Assembly (NCBI GenBank): GCA_031254035.1
Contig: JAIRVF010000065.1
Location: forward strand, 1-64,000
Reading direction: 5' to 3'
DNA from: Paenibacillus sp.
GTDB lineage: Bacteria; Bacillota; Bacilli; Paenibacillales; Paenibacillaceae
DNA: 64,000 nucleotides
The position numbers were made by a program, and so were the translations under genes. Positions 27,029 to 36,431 of this stretch are shown one piece after another; position 1 is the stretch's first letter, and every line of letters starts with the position of its first letter. The notes beneath the pieces were generated by a model. The model was not told the origin of the DNA and did no database searches. It saw nothing but the letters and a program-made list of their open reading frames with translations.

Positions 27029-27062
27029 GCCTGCCCAACTGGTTTCTAACCAGTGAGCAGGC
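27029..27062 (-). terminator. Hairpin terminator after DAHP synthase
   Basis: GCCTGCTCACTGGTT / AACCAGTTGGGCAGGC stem with a three-base loop, then TGTTTGCGTTTC on the minus strand; 16 bases after the aroF stop. Very stable stem, weak T tract. Confidence 0.65.
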
Positions 27063-27078
27063 AATAATCTGGTAATCA

Positions 27079-28131
27079 TTACTTCGTAAAGGCTTCAGCA
27101 GGGGCTTTCTTCGTATTGAATGTACGACCTACAAGTGGGGCCAGTTTCTCCAGATCTTTCAGCAGCGTGGCAAATTGGCCTGGAAACAGGGATTGCACGC
27201 CATCGCCAGTCATCGAATTATCCGGATCGGTATGCATTTCAATGATCAAACCGTTAGCTCCTGCAGCAACGGATGCTTTGGACATCGGCTCCACCAGTTC
27301 ACGGCGTCCCGTGCCATGGCTTGGATCGGAAATGACGGGCAAATGGCTCAACTGCTGCAATACAGGGATCGCCGACAAATCCAGCGTATTCCGGGTATAG
27401 CTTTCAAAGGTCCGGATGCCGCGTTCACAGAGCATCACATTCGGATTGCCTCCGGCAAGTATGTACTCGGCAGCGTTCAGCAGCTCATCGTAGGTTGCAC
27501 TAAACCCGCGTTTTAGGAGAACCGGCTTGCCGCATGTTCCGAGCTTGCGCAGAAGATCAAAGTTCTGCATATTACGCGTGCCAACCTGCAAAATATCCGC
27601 GTATTCCGCGCAAATATCAACGTACTCCGGTGTCATCACTTCCGTAATCGTCAAAAGTCCATGCTTTTGGCCCGCTTCCGCCATCATGATCAGACCTTCC
27701 ACTCCAACGCCTTGGAAGCTGTACGGTCCCGTGCGGGGTTTGAACGCGCCGCCGCGCAGTACTTGCCCTCCGGCCGCTTTCACAAGCGCTGCAATTTCAT
27801 CGATTTGAGCGGGGGATTCGACGGCGCATGGACCACCCATAACGACTAGCTCTTCACCGCCGATTTTTACGCCGTTAATATCGATAACCGTGTCTTCCGG
27901 ATGGAAGTCCCGGCTTGCTAATTTGTAGGATTTCGTAATCCTCACTACATTTTCAACGCCCCTCATCTGCCGCAGATGTTCCGCAATCTTTGGGTCTACC
28001 TTTCCCATAAGGCCAATGACCGTACTGTTTGAACCTCTGGAGATAGAAGCTTGAAGCCCGTTGTTCTCAATCACGCGGATGATATCCTGGATTTGTTCTT
28101 CCGGAGTCGTATTGGGAGTAATAACGATCAT
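27079..28131 (-). CDS. aroF: 3-deoxy-7-phosphoheptulonate synthase (DAHP synthase, type I-beta)
   Basis: 350 residues from ATG 28131 (GAGGAATGG upstream). Residues 1-~75 form a ferredoxin-like regulatory domain, as in Thermotoga-type enzymes; the rest is the TIM barrel with VVMGGPCAVES, GGAFKPRTGPYSFQG and DPSHGTGRRELVEPM. It condenses phosphoenolpyruvate and erythrose-4-phosphate, the first step of aromatic amino-acid synthesis. The N-terminal domain is known to mediate feedback inhibition by tyrosine or phenylalanine. No chorismate mutase domain is fused here, unlike B. subtilis AroA(G). Monocistronic. Confidence 0.94.
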   Translation of the reverse strand: MIVITPNTTPEEQIQDIIRVIENNGLQASISRGSNSTVIGLMGKVDPKIAEHLRQMRGVENVVRITKSYKLASRDFHPEDTVIDINGVKIGGEELVVMGGPCAVESPAQIDEIAALVKAAGGQVLRGGAFKPRTGPYSFQGVGVEGLIMMAEAGQKHGLLTITEVMTPEYVDICAEYADILQVGTRNMQNFDLLRKLGTCGKPVLLKRGFSATYDELLNAAEYILAGGNPNVMLCERGIRTFESYTRNTLDLSAIPVLQQLSHLPVISDPSHGTGRRELVEPMSKASVAAGANGLIIEMHTDPDNSMTGDGVQSLFPGQFATLLKDLEKLAPLVGRTFNTKKAPAEAFTK

Positions 28132-28341
28132 GATTACCATTCCTCTCTGTATAAAAACGCATAAACACTGCAACCTTAATTTTTATGTAGTATTTGAGGC
28201 TCAAAACTGAAATTAGTTCTTAACATATTATGTGAGGTGTCGATTCTATCCCGCGCGCTAACTTTAACACATACATGCTTTTATGCTTTTAATCATTAAA
28301 GTAACTTTATATCATTTGACTTACTCCGTCAAGTATTGGTA

Positions 28342-28378
28342 CAAAAAACAGGCCTCCCGTAATCGGAAAGCCTGGCTT
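28342..28378 (-). terminator. Rho-independent terminator of ispH
   Basis: Minus strand CAGGCTTTCC / GGGAGGCCTG stem followed by TTTTTTG, shortly after the ispH stop. Confidence 0.8.
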
Positions 28379-28386
28379 CAGTCCAG

Positions 28387-29331
28387 CTATTTATTAACTT
28401 TTACCGGAGGCAGCAGCTTCTTCATATTCACCGTCCGCCGGATTTCCCATGTATCCGGATTGTTCGGATCATACTGCTCCAGATAGGCAATAACCTCTTT
28501 CGTAATCGGCGTAGGGGTTGACGCCCCCGATGTAACGGCTACCTTCTCGATGCCTTCCAGCCATTCGCGCTTAAGCTCGGTAATGTCCGCGATCCGGTAA
28601 GATTTGACATTGGCAATCTCTTCGGATACCTGTGCGAGTCGGTTGGAGTTATTGCTGCGCGGGTCTCCGACGACGATCAGAAGATCGGCCTGTCCAGCCT
28701 GCTCCGCGACCGCTTCTTGGCGCACCTGAGTCGCAAGACAAATCTCATTATGCACTTCAGCCGATGGGTAAAGTTCCAGCAGCTTTTTCACGATGTGTTT
28801 GATATCCCACTGACTCATCGTTGTCTGGTTCGTGATGATGATCCGTGAGGAGGATACCTTCAGATCGTCAATTTCCTCTTCCTTCTCGATGAGATGCACA
28901 TGATCGGGTGCGATTCCCATGGCGCCTTCCGGCTCCGGATGGCCTTTTTTGCCGATATAGATTACTTCGTAGCCATCAGCCACTTTCTCGCGGATCAGAT
29001 CATGTGTTTTCGTTACGTCGGGGCAGGTCGCATCGACCGTTGTCAGCCCTTTCTCGCGGGCAATTTTGCGAACCTCGGGCGAAACCCCATGCGCCGTAAA
29101 AATAACCGTCCCTTTATCCACCTTACTGAGAATTTCTAGACGATTGGCTCCGTCCAGCGTAATAATGCCATCATCCTCAAAAGAGTTGGTGACATGGCTG
29201 TTATGAACGATCATGCCAAGAATATATATAGGCCGCGGGAGATCCAGATTTTGTGCAGCTTGACGCGCGAGCACCATAGCATCGACGACGCCATAGCAGT
29301 ATCCCCGTGGTGATATTTTAATGACTTCCAT
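28387..29331 (-). CDS. ispH: 4-hydroxy-3-methylbut-2-enyl diphosphate reductase IspH (LytB)
   Basis: 314 residues from ATG 29331; the GTG at 29343 is part of the AGGTGA ribosome-binding site. The three iron-sulfur cysteines are C12 (PRGYCYGV), C103 ([11 protein letters not shown]) and C198 (EICLATQ). [12 protein letters not shown] and VTSGASTP are also diagnostic. It performs the last step of the non-mevalonate isoprenoid pathway, giving IPP and DMAPP. Monocistronic with its own terminator. Confidence 0.95.
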   Translation of the reverse strand: MEVIKISPRGYCYGVVDAMVLARQAAQNLDLPRPIYILGMIVHNSHVTNSFEDDGIITLDGANRLEILSKVDKGTVIFTAHGVSPEVRKIAREKGLTTVDATCPDVTKTHDLIREKVADGYEVIYIGKKGHPEPEGAMGIAPDHVHLIEKEEEIDDLKVSSSRIIITNQTTMSQWDIKHIVKKLLELYPSAEVHNEICLATQVRQEAVAEQAGQADLLIVVGDPRSNNSNRLAQVSEEIANVKSYRIADITELKREWLEGIEKVAVTSGASTPTPITKEVIAYLEQYDPNNPDTWEIRRTVNMKKLLPPVKVNK

Positions 29332-29386
29332 ATCTGTCTTCACCTGCTTTCCTCATGTTTAAGCTATTGGTTATACCCATTATAAC

Positions 29387-30835
29387 CTATTCCAAAGGTG
29401 TCGGATACACAATCGGCAGCCAGATGACAAACGTCGTCCCTTCTCCGAGGCGCGTTACGACCTCAACCGAACCCTGCATCTCATCAATAATCCATTTGGC
29501 AATGGATAAGCCCAGTCCGATCCCCTCCGTTACTCCGCGGGATTGGTCCGCACGGTAAAACCGGTCAAAGATATAAGGCACTTCCTCCTTGTCCATGCCA
29601 ATCCCGGTGTCGGAAATCCGGATACCCACCTGGTTTTTGTATATAAAGGCATCAAACGAAACTTGGCCTTCCGGCGTGTACTTAAATGCATTTTCAATAA
29701 AAACAAACAACATCTGCTGCATATAATCCTTGTTGCCGTTAATGTAAACACCATTCAAGATGGAGAAATCTCCCGTAACCCATTCGGCCGTACGCGGAAG
29801 CATCTTGGCCCGACGCGCGACCTCTTCCACGAGAATTTCGAGCGGAACAGGTTCCTTCTCAAATGTCCGTCCAGTATCTGCCCGCGCCAAAGACAGCATA
29901 TCGCTGACCAAGCGGCTCATCCGTTTGGATTCATCGGCAATATCGCTAACAGCTTCCAAAGTCATTGTATGCATCGTTTCCTCATCTAGGTTAGTACGAT
30001 CCAAATCATCCTTGGACCACATTTTTTGCAACAGATCGACATTGCCCCGGATCGTGGTGAGTGGCGTACGCAGCTCATGGGATGCATCCGATACAAAACG
30101 GCGCTGCGCCGCATAAGATTCCTCGAGATTTTTGTAAAATCCCTCCATCCGGCCGAGCATGCTGTTTACCGTATTGATCAGCTGCCCGATTTCGTCCTGT
30201 GGTCCGTCATAGGTAATCCGGACGCTCAAATCTGCGCCATTCTGGATTTGGTCCGCAGCCTCGATAACCTTCTCGATTGGAGCCATGGATTTGCGTGCCA
30301 AGAACAGCCCGAAAGTGGTGGCCATGATAAGCATGATGGTGGCGCTGATGATCAAAATGCTTCGAAGAAGCCTTAGCAGGTTTTCTTCATGTCCTGTAAA
30401 CACAGCTAGCTGCAGGAAACCAACCACTTGGTTGTTTTCTAATATGAACGCCTTCTGATAAACCAAAAACGGGTTTCCGTTTAAATAAATCGTATCGAAT
30501 TCTTTTGCATTGGCGGCAGCTTTGGAAGAAGGTACAGGAAAAACAGTATGAAGCTGTTCAAAATTTTTTGAGATGTAGGTTTCCCCGTTTTGATAATTAT
30601 GGTACTGACCATAACCTGCCTGAAAATTCCCAAAAGAGATATCAAATGTTACTTGTCCTCTTGATACATCGATAATGTAACCGGGTTTAATATTTTGGCC
30701 CTGTTCCACAAGTTTCTTCTTCAGATCAGAATACGTATTATAATGCACAACCCCGTACACGGCAGAACCAAACAATATCAGTGAAACTGCCAAAATGCAT
30801 GCATACCAGGCTGTCAGCCGAAGTCTTATGGACAT
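29387..30835 (-). CDS. Sensor histidine kinase (HAMP, HisKA), MprB-like position
   Basis: 482 residues. Membrane segments at ~10-31 and ~158-180 enclose a ~125-residue extracellular sensor. HAMP follows (~180-235), then HisKA with H253 in SDASHELRTPLTTI and an HATPase (FIENAFKYTPEG, DTGIGM, GIGLGLSIAKWI). Start ATG 30835 has GAGGTGA upstream inside the end of the regulator gene, which ends at 30838, so the two are coupled. Together with the HtrA protease upstream the set recalls mycobacterial MprAB-PepD and Bacillus CssRS-HtrA envelope-stress systems. Signal inferred, not shown. Confidence 0.92.
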   Translation of the reverse strand: MSIRLRLTAWYACILAVSLILFGSAVYGVVHYNTYSDLKKKLVEQGQNIKPGYIIDVSRGQVTFDISFGNFQAGYGQYHNYQNGETYISKNFEQLHTVFPVPSSKAAANAKEFDTIYLNGNPFLVYQKAFILENNQVVGFLQLAVFTGHEENLLRLLRSILIISATIMLIMATTFGLFLARKSMAPIEKVIEAADQIQNGADLSVRITYDGPQDEIGQLINTVNSMLGRMEGFYKNLEESYAAQRRFVSDASHELRTPLTTIRGNVDLLQKMWSKDDLDRTNLDEETMHTMTLEAVSDIADESKRMSRLVSDMLSLARADTGRTFEKEPVPLEILVEEVARRAKMLPRTAEWVTGDFSILNGVYINGNKDYMQQMLFVFIENAFKYTPEGQVSFDAFIYKNQVGIRISDTGIGMDKEEVPYIFDRFYRADQSRGVTEGIGLGLSIAKWIIDEMQGSVEVVTRLGEGTTFVIWLPIVYPTPLE

Positions 30836-30837
30836 GT

Positions 30838-31527
30838 TTATGAGTCACCTCTCAAAATGTAACCGGCTCCCCGAATGGTTTGAATAAGCCGTTTGCCTCC
30901 ATGTTCCTCAGTTTTTTGACGCAGCATCGCAATGTAAACCTCAAGCACGTTGGATTCGCCGCTGTAATCATATCCCCAAATTTTATCCATAATAAGGTCG
31001 CGCGACAGCACCCGTTTCGGGTTTTGCATAAACAGATGCAGCAGCTCGAATTCCTTCGCGGTCAGCTCCAAACGTTTGCCGCCCCGCAACACCTCTCTCG
31101 AATCGACGTCCAGGACGATATCCTCAAACGTCAATCGATGGTCTTCTGTATTCTCCTGGCCAGGTTTTCGACGAAGAAGTGCCCTTACACGTGCCAGCAG
31201 CTCTTCCAGCGCAAACGGTTTGACCAAATAATCATCCGCGCCCAAATCAAGCCCTTTGACGCGGTGTTCGATCTCATCCTTAGCGGTTAGCATCAGCACC
31301 GGGACATGTATGCCACCTTCACGCAAACGGCGACACACTTCGAATCCGTCCACCTGCGGCATCATAACATCCAGGATCACCAGATCCGGTTCGCTATTGA
31401 GGACGCTCTTCAGTCCTTCCGCCCCGTTGTTGGCAGTAATGATATCGTATCCTTCAAACGCAAGCCCTCTGCGCAGCATGGAAATAATTTTTTCGTCATC
31501 ATCAACAATTAGTACTTTTGATCGCAT
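30838..31527 (-). CDS. OmpR-family response regulator, MprA-like
   Basis: 229 residues. Receiver domain with DDDE at 9-12, D53 in LVILDVMMP and KPFALEELLARVRALLRRK. The C-terminal winged helix has LTAKEFELLHLF, WGYDYSGESNVLEVYIAMLR and IQTIRGAGYIL. The ALEELLARVRALLRR and NVLEVYI segments resemble MprA. It is transcribed with the kinase gene downstream and follows htrA on the same strand. Start ATG has AAAGGAG upstream at somewhat long spacing. Confidence 0.92.
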   Translation of the reverse strand: MRSKVLIVDDDEKIISMLRRGLAFEGYDIITANNGAEGLKSVLNSEPDLVILDVMMPQVDGFEVCRRLREGGIHVPVLMLTAKDEIEHRVKGLDLGADDYLVKPFALEELLARVRALLRRKPGQENTEDHRLTFEDIVLDVDSREVLRGGKRLELTAKEFELLHLFMQNPKRVLSRDLIMDKIWGYDYSGESNVLEVYIAMLRQKTEEHGGKRLIQTIRGAGYILRGDS

Positions 31528-31619
31528 ATACGGATGGCTCCTTTGTTTCTGTACTCATTTTCTCGTATCGTTGTTAGTTCTATTGTAGCAGTGATGTTTG
31601 GCCTTTGCACCTTTGTACA

Positions 31620-31651
31620 GAAACAGCGGAAGGGACTTTCCCTTCCGCTGC
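31620..31651 (-). terminator. Hairpin between htrA and the response regulator gene
   Basis: AGCGGAAGGGA / TCCCTTCCGCT, an 11-base perfect stem, then TGTTTCTG on the minus strand. Probably a partial terminator after htrA. Confidence 0.55.
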
Positions 31652-31671
31652 CAGAGCTGCTAGCCTTCTGA

Positions 31672-33300
31672 TTATTGCTGGCCGTCAGAAGGAATATTGT
31701 ATTTGTTTTTATCGCCGACTGTTATCGTCAGCTGCATTTTCTTCCCATTACGGATGATGTCCATCGTTACTGTCGAGCCAACCTTTTGCTTCTGAATATA
31801 GTTGACCAACTCGTTATTGTTATTGAAGTTGGTGCCATTTGCGCCCGTAATGATGTCATAAGGGCGAAGATCCGCTTCATACGCCGGAGTTTTAAAGTAG
31901 ACATCTGCCACCACAACGCCTTGCTTAACGTCGGTTTGCATTTGTTTGGCGACTTCATCGGTCAATGTCATCAGTTTTGCACCAATAAACGGTACCGGAT
32001 CTTTAGGAATCTCTTGATTGCTTTCCAGCTTTTGCACGACATTTTTGATGGTGCTGGTTGGGATCGCAAAACCGATACCTTGCGAATCCGCGCTCACCGC
32101 AACGTTCATGCCGATGACTTGACCATACAAATTCAGAAGCGGTCCACCGGAGTTACCTGGGTTGATGGATGCGTCGGTTTGCAACAGATGCTGATATTTA
32201 CGCGTGCCATTCCCTGTTTCTTCCCTGATGTCGATAGAACGTTCACGTGCGCTGAGCACACCAGTGGTTACGGTATGGTCAAATCCTTGAGGGTTGCCGA
32301 TGGCAACCACCGGTTGGCCTACCTTCATACTGCTGGAATCTCCAAGTGGAACGACAGGGAAATCTTTTTTGCCTTCAATCTTCAGAACAGCAAGGTCAAG
32401 GTCCTTGGACTTGCCAAGAAGCTTAGCTTCGTAGGTTTTGCTATCATTTTCGATGTTTACCTGAATCACATCCGCGTTTTCGATAACATGTTCATTCGTC
32501 AGGATGTAACCTTCTTTATTGTATATGAATCCGGAGCCGATGCCGTAAGGAATTAGCCTCGAATTATCTTGGGACTGTGAACCGCTATTCGACTGGGAGC
32601 CGCCGTAATAATCACTACCAGATCCGGACTGGTCACCGAAGAAAAACGAAAACGGATCGTTCTGGAATGGATTCAGGGATTGGCTGCTGCGGCTGTTTTG
32701 CTTCACAAGCGTTTCGATCTTAACGACCGCAGGTCCCGCTTCCTCCACTACTCCGGAGACATCCGTCAGCTTGTTAAGGGGCAGCGAGGTCGTTGATGTG
32801 TTTCCACCGTTGCCACTACTTTCAGGCGCTGCGGATACAGTCGTACTTGGCTGCTCTGCCGAAGAAAGTTCAGCTTTAGACGTAAACAGGTTCATCCGAT
32901 CTGAAGTAAACATCAATGCCGCAATAACCACCACACCAGCCAAGAAAGAAATCATGATGGTTTTCATCGATGTTTTAGGCTTCTGGTTAAACTGCCAATT
33001 GCCGTTTCCATTGCCTCCTGCCCCATCACCGTTGTTTCCTGCATTGCTCGGATCAGATGTAGAGCGGAATGCGCTGACTGTCGGGAGCGGCCGAATCGGG
33101 TTCGGAGGCGCGATCTCAACATCATTCTGGTTATGGCTTTCTACGCCATGCTGTTCAGCATTATCCTTCCCAAGCGATTGGAAAGGCCCGTAGGAATAAT
33201 AATATGAGGAACCCGAATTGGAAGACTCTTGACGTTTCATTCTGTCGTTGTCATTTGTGAACCCGTCTTCAGGTTGACCTGATCTGTTTCTTTCATCCAT
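31672..33300 (-). CDS. HtrA-like membrane-anchored serine protease (S1C) with PDZ domain
   Basis: 542 residues. A long Asn/Ser/Gly-rich cytoplasmic N-terminus (1-110), one membrane helix (~113-131), a low-complexity extracellular linker, a trypsin-like domain (~185-400) and a PDZ domain (~415-530). The catalytic triad is H271 (TNEHV), D302 (LDLAVLKI) and S384 (GNSGGPL). HtrA proteases degrade misfolded proteins outside the membrane. It is followed by a two-component pair on the same strand, which probably controls it. The Ser/Asn/Gly loop at 200-245 is unusually long. Confidence 0.94.
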   Translation of the reverse strand: MDERNRSGQPEDGFTNDNDRMKRQESSNSGSSYYYSYGPFQSLGKDNAEQHGVESHNQNDVEIAPPNPIRPLPTVSAFRSTSDPSNAGNNGDGAGGNGNGNWQFNQKPKTSMKTIMISFLAGVVVIAALMFTSDRMNLFTSKAELSSAEQPSTTVSAAPESSGNGGNTSTTSLPLNKLTDVSGVVEEAGPAVVKIETLVKQNSRSSQSLNPFQNDPFSFFFGDQSGSGSDYYGGSQSNSGSQSQDNSRLIPYGIGSGFIYNKEGYILTNEHVIENADVIQVNIENDSKTYEAKLLGKSKDLDLAVLKIEGKKDFPVVPLGDSSSMKVGQPVVAIGNPQGFDHTVTTGVLSARERSIDIREETGNGTRKYQHLLQTDASINPGNSGGPLLNLYGQVIGMNVAVSADSQGIGFAIPTSTIKNVVQKLESNQEIPKDPVPFIGAKLMTLTDEVAKQMQTDVKQGVVVADVYFKTPAYEADLRPYDIITGANGTNFNNNNELVNYIQKQKVGSTVTMDIIRNGKKMQLTITVGDKNKYNIPSDGQQ

Positions 33301-33418
33301 GTTAATGCCTCCTGTACACCCTTTTTATATATCAATTTCGCAAGGGAATTGTTTAACTGTTATTATCATGTACTATAAACCTTAATAGCAGATTAAAAAC
33401 AATTAAAAAGGAGATAAG

Positions 33419-33528
33419 AAAAACGCCTATTGACATTAATTCACAGAAGACAGACCACCTTTAGATGAAGCTTTTCTTGCGAAATCAGGCTGCTTATCTC
33501 CGCTGCTTATTCTCCCTGATTTCTAAAA
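33419..33528 (-). repeat. Dispersed hairpin repeat, family 2 (copy 5, inverted, full length)
   Basis: Read leftward: AGAAATCAGG ... CCTGATTTC stem, CGCAAGAAAAGCTTC, then GTCTGTCTTCTGTGAATTAA and a GGCGTTTTT end. It is the most complete copy and defines the family tail. Confidence 0.6.
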
Positions 33529-33570
33529 CAAAAACGCCTATTGACGTAATTCACAGAAGACAGACCACCG
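33529..33570 (-). repeat. Family 2 tail, solitary
   Basis: The last ~40 bases of the preceding repeat are present again directly beside it (AAAAACGCCTATTGACGTAA ... CAGAAGACAGACCACC), giving a direct repeat 110 bases apart between htrA and liaR. Confidence 0.65.
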
Positions 33571-33578
33571 CCACACCC

Positions 33579-34238
33579 TTAATTCGCTTGCACCCAGCCT
33601 TTGCGGTAAGCATGTATGGCCAACTGGGTCCGATCCTCCAGCTCGCATTTCATTAGCAGGTTGCTGACATGGGTTTTGACGGTTTTGATACTGATATGCA
33701 GCTCTTCGGCGATATCCTTGTTGCTTTTGCCCTCGGCGATCAACAGCAGCACTTCTTTCTCGCGTTCGGTCATGCCTGAGGAATCTCCCTGTACGGTCCG
33801 CTGCCGGATTCCACGCGTAAGCGCCTGGGACACATCTCCGGTCATCACTGGCATGCCGCGATTTGCTCCCTGAAGTGCATAAATCAGCTCATCCGCCGAT
33901 ACCGTTTTGAGGACATAGCTGACGGCTCCTGATTCTATAGCATCAACAACAAGCTCATCCTCCAAAAAGCTGGTCAAAATAATGATTTTCATGGTCGGAT
34001 ACTCGGCTAGAACCGCCTTGGTTGTTTCAACTCCATTCATGATCGGCATCATCAGGTCCATCAGAATCAAATCGGGAAAATTCTCCGGTGCCGCATTTTT
34101 AAGCCAATCGACGACTTTTGAGCCGTTATCCGCTTCTCCAACGACCTCAATGGATGGATCCAGCATCAAATATGTCTTCAGTCCCATCCGGACCATCTCA
34201 TGATCATCCACAATCATCACTTTTATGATATCTGTCAT
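33579..34238 (-). CDS. liaR: LiaR/VraR-type response regulator
   Basis: 219 residues. NarL-type receiver with D61 in LILMDLMMP and a LuxR helix-turn-helix (MTEREKEVLLLIAEGKSNKDIA ... KTVKTHVSNLLMKCELEDRTQ). Start ATG 34238 overlaps the kinase stop by one base (TAATG) and uses GGAGAGGAAG within the kinase gene. It completes a liaF-liaS-liaR operon. In Bacillus and Staphylococcus this regulator responds to lipid II-binding antibiotics and other envelope damage. No liaIH operon is in the window. Confidence 0.9.
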   Translation of the reverse strand: MTDIIKVMIVDDHEMVRMGLKTYLMLDPSIEVVGEADNGSKVVDWLKNAAPENFPDLILMDLMMPIMNGVETTKAVLAEYPTMKIIILTSFLEDELVVDAIESGAVSYVLKTVSADELIYALQGANRGMPVMTGDVSQALTRGIRQRTVQGDSSGMTEREKEVLLLIAEGKSNKDIAEELHISIKTVKTHVSNLLMKCELEDRTQLAIHAYRKGWVQAN

Positions 34239-35296
34239 TATTGCTCTTCCTCTCCCATTTTATGATCTTTGGCGGCTTCGCCTTCCACAAACTTGGGTAT
34301 ATGTACGCGAATCGTAGTTCCTGAACCCTGACGGCTGATAATCTCCACTTTGCCGCCCAATTTCTCGGCACGCTCCTGCATAGTTGACAGTCCGTAGGAC
34401 CCGGTCTTATGCGGTACCTCATTAAAGCCTTGTCCATCATCGCTGATGCTAAGCACAACCTGTCTCTCTTCTTCACGCAAAGACATGCTTACAAGCCGGG
34501 CATGGGCATGCTTGACGATATTGGCCATAGCCTCCTGAATAATCAAAAACAATTGATGTTCGATCGCTTCGGACAATTTCCCTTGCAGCTCGACTTCTTT
34601 CATACCTTTAAGCCCGTTTTGGCGGCAATAATCAGGAAACCATACCTCAAGCGCCTCCGCCAGGTTTTTGTCTTCAAGCTCAACGGGGCGAAGCTGGGCA
34701 ATGAGCGCCCGCATCTGCTTCTGCGCCATTTGCGACATGGAGATCAGCTGGTCCATCACCGCTTGACCATGCTCCCTATTTCGCTCCAGTACTTTGGGTA
34801 GTGAGGAGGCTGACATATGGATGGCAAACAGCTGCTGGCTTACCGTATCATGCAGATCACGCGCCATACGCCGGCGTTCTTCCAATACTGCACGTTCCGA
34901 AGCCTTCTCCTTTTCCACAACTTCCTGCTCGCCCATCCGCTGCAGCAGCATCATTTTTTTCTCCATGGCTTCCATCAAATTGTTGAATTCATGGTATAAC
35001 CGTGTGAAGGTGGGGTCATCGCATTCTTCGATCCGCACGGATAAATTGCCTTTGGCCACCTGCAGCATATTGTATTCAAGGATATCGACTCTGCGCTGAA
35101 TTCGCTGGCCGGCCATGTAGCCGATTACGATGGAAAACAGCAGGAAGCCTAGGCTTGTAAACACCCAAACCCAGGTTCCTTTTACGACCAGATAACCGCT
35201 GTCCGCCCCGATATATATCACCGCGCTCATCAAGAGTCCGGTTAACAAAACATAAAACAGCAGCACCCATTTCGTGTTCTTCAGAATATTCCACAT
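34238..35296 (-). CDS. liaS: LiaS-type sensor histidine kinase
   Basis: 352 residues. Two close membrane helices (~10-30 and ~43-63) with a very short extracellular loop, as in intramembrane-sensing kinases. HAMP follows, then the HisKA_3 domain with phospho-acceptor H149 in RRRMARDLHDTVSQQLFA, and HATPase (GSYGLSTMQERAEKLGG). Sits five bases after liaF and overlaps liaR. In the known system LiaF holds this kinase inactive until envelope stress. Confidence 0.92.
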   Translation of the reverse strand: MWNILKNTKWVLLFYVLLTGLLMSAVIYIGADSGYLVVKGTWVWVFTSLGFLLFSIVIGYMAGQRIQRRVDILEYNMLQVAKGNLSVRIEECDDPTFTRLYHEFNNLMEAMEKKMMLLQRMGEQEVVEKEKASERAVLEERRRMARDLHDTVSQQLFAIHMSASSLPKVLERNREHGQAVMDQLISMSQMAQKQMRALIAQLRPVELEDKNLAEALEVWFPDYCRQNGLKGMKEVELQGKLSEAIEHQLFLIIQEAMANIVKHAHARLVSMSLREEERQVVLSISDDGQGFNEVPHKTGSYGLSTMQERAEKLGGKVEIISRQGSGTTIRVHIPKFVEGEAAKDHKMGEEEQ

Positions 35297-35301
35297 ACTT
35301 T

Positions 35302-36381
35302 TTAACCTACTTTTTTCACTTTGATGTCGCCAATAAATGCACTGACATTAATGCGTATTTTCTTGCGCGCTTCATTATAGTATGGAGTCTTCGTCTGGAA
35401 GCTGCTCATAAATCCGCTCCGTGACTCATTAAGTATGGACATATCTCCGATAAACGAACTTGAGTTCACTGAAATGCCTAGATCCGTATCGTTAGGCACA
35501 TAGACCTTAATATCACCGATGAAAGCCGAAATGTTAATTTTCGTTTCCCCAAAAGGGATATGTGCATTGGTCAGATCCAATACCGTATCTCCAATAAACT
35601 GGGAGAGATTTGTAGGCCTCAGCTCAAAATAGTCGCGCCCGAGATGAATATCCCCGATAAACGACGATCGATGGATCTTACTCCGGTCACGAGGATAGTC
35701 ATGATGTCCTTCTTCATGCTCTTCCCACTGGGAATGGCCAAAACGTCTCTCATCTCTCATCTCGTGTCTCATCTGATGATAGTATTTTTTTTGCTGTTTG
35801 TATCTTTTTTTGTAATGCTTATATCTGTCTTTAATATGATCGTCATCATCCGGATCAAAGTCATCATCTTCGGCTTCATTATGGAAAGCTTTGTGTTCGG
35901 ACTGCTTTTGCTCCGTGAATGGAACTCCGAATTTTTCCTCAAACTGCTGATCAAGCGTGGACTTAGCAGACAAATCCTCCGGCGCCGGCGGTTCCGGTGT
36001 AAAAGCAGGAGGTTCATTGTCCCTGTGCGGGCGAGGTGGCGGTGTACGATCTTGTGGCTTAAAAATCACATACAACCCCGCAATAATCAGCATGGCCGGG
36101 ATCATAATCTTGAAGAAGCTCCCTGGCGAAAGCCAGATCCATCCTTCGTGCCTCCCCAGAAAATAAGTACCGATCAGCAGGAGAACAGCGGCCCCGACAA
36201 AAGACTTCCGTCCTTTTAACAGCTCCTTAAGCCCCAAAATGATAAGAATCACAGGCCAGTAATGGCTAATCACATAACCAATGCTGACATCGATAATACC
36301 AAGCTGGTTTAGAAGAAAGATAACCCCAATCCCGATCAGTATGACACCACCGAGCAACTGGTCCAACCATCGTTTTTTCAT
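35302..36381 (-). CDS. liaF: LiaF-type membrane inhibitor of the LiaRS system
   Basis: 359 residues from ATG 36381 (AAGGAG ten bases upstream; the 30-codon extension lacks a site). Four hydrophobic helices (~8-28, 36-52, 58-75, 90-108) precede a charged, His/Asp/Lys-rich linker (~130-240). The C-terminal domain contains five FIGD motifs (SSFIGDI, SQFIGDT, SAFIGDI, SSFIGDM, SAFIGDI) spaced 20-40 residues apart, marking the turns of a beta-solenoid typical of LiaF/YvqF. First gene of the operon. The linker is longer than in B. subtilis LiaF (241 residues total). Confidence 0.9.
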   Translation of the reverse strand: MKKRWLDQLLGGVILIGIGVIFLLNQLGIIDVSIGYVISHYWPVILIILGLKELLKGRKSFVGAAVLLLIGTYFLGRHEGWIWLSPGSFFKIMIPAMLIIAGLYVIFKPQDRTPPPRPHRDNEPPAFTPEPPAPEDLSAKSTLDQQFEEKFGVPFTEQKQSEHKAFHNEAEDDDFDPDDDDHIKDRYKHYKKRYKQQKKYYHQMRHEMRDERRFGHSQWEEHEEGHHDYPRDRSKIHRSSFIGDIHLGRDYFELRPTNLSQFIGDTVLDLTNAHIPFGETKINISAFIGDIKVYVPNDTDLGISVNSSSFIGDMSILNESRSGFMSSFQTKTPYYNEARKKIRINVSAFIGDIKVKKVG

Positions 36382-36431
36382 ACATTGTATCTCCTTTAGT
36401 TTAGAGTAAAACTGTTCCTCTTGAAATGCGT

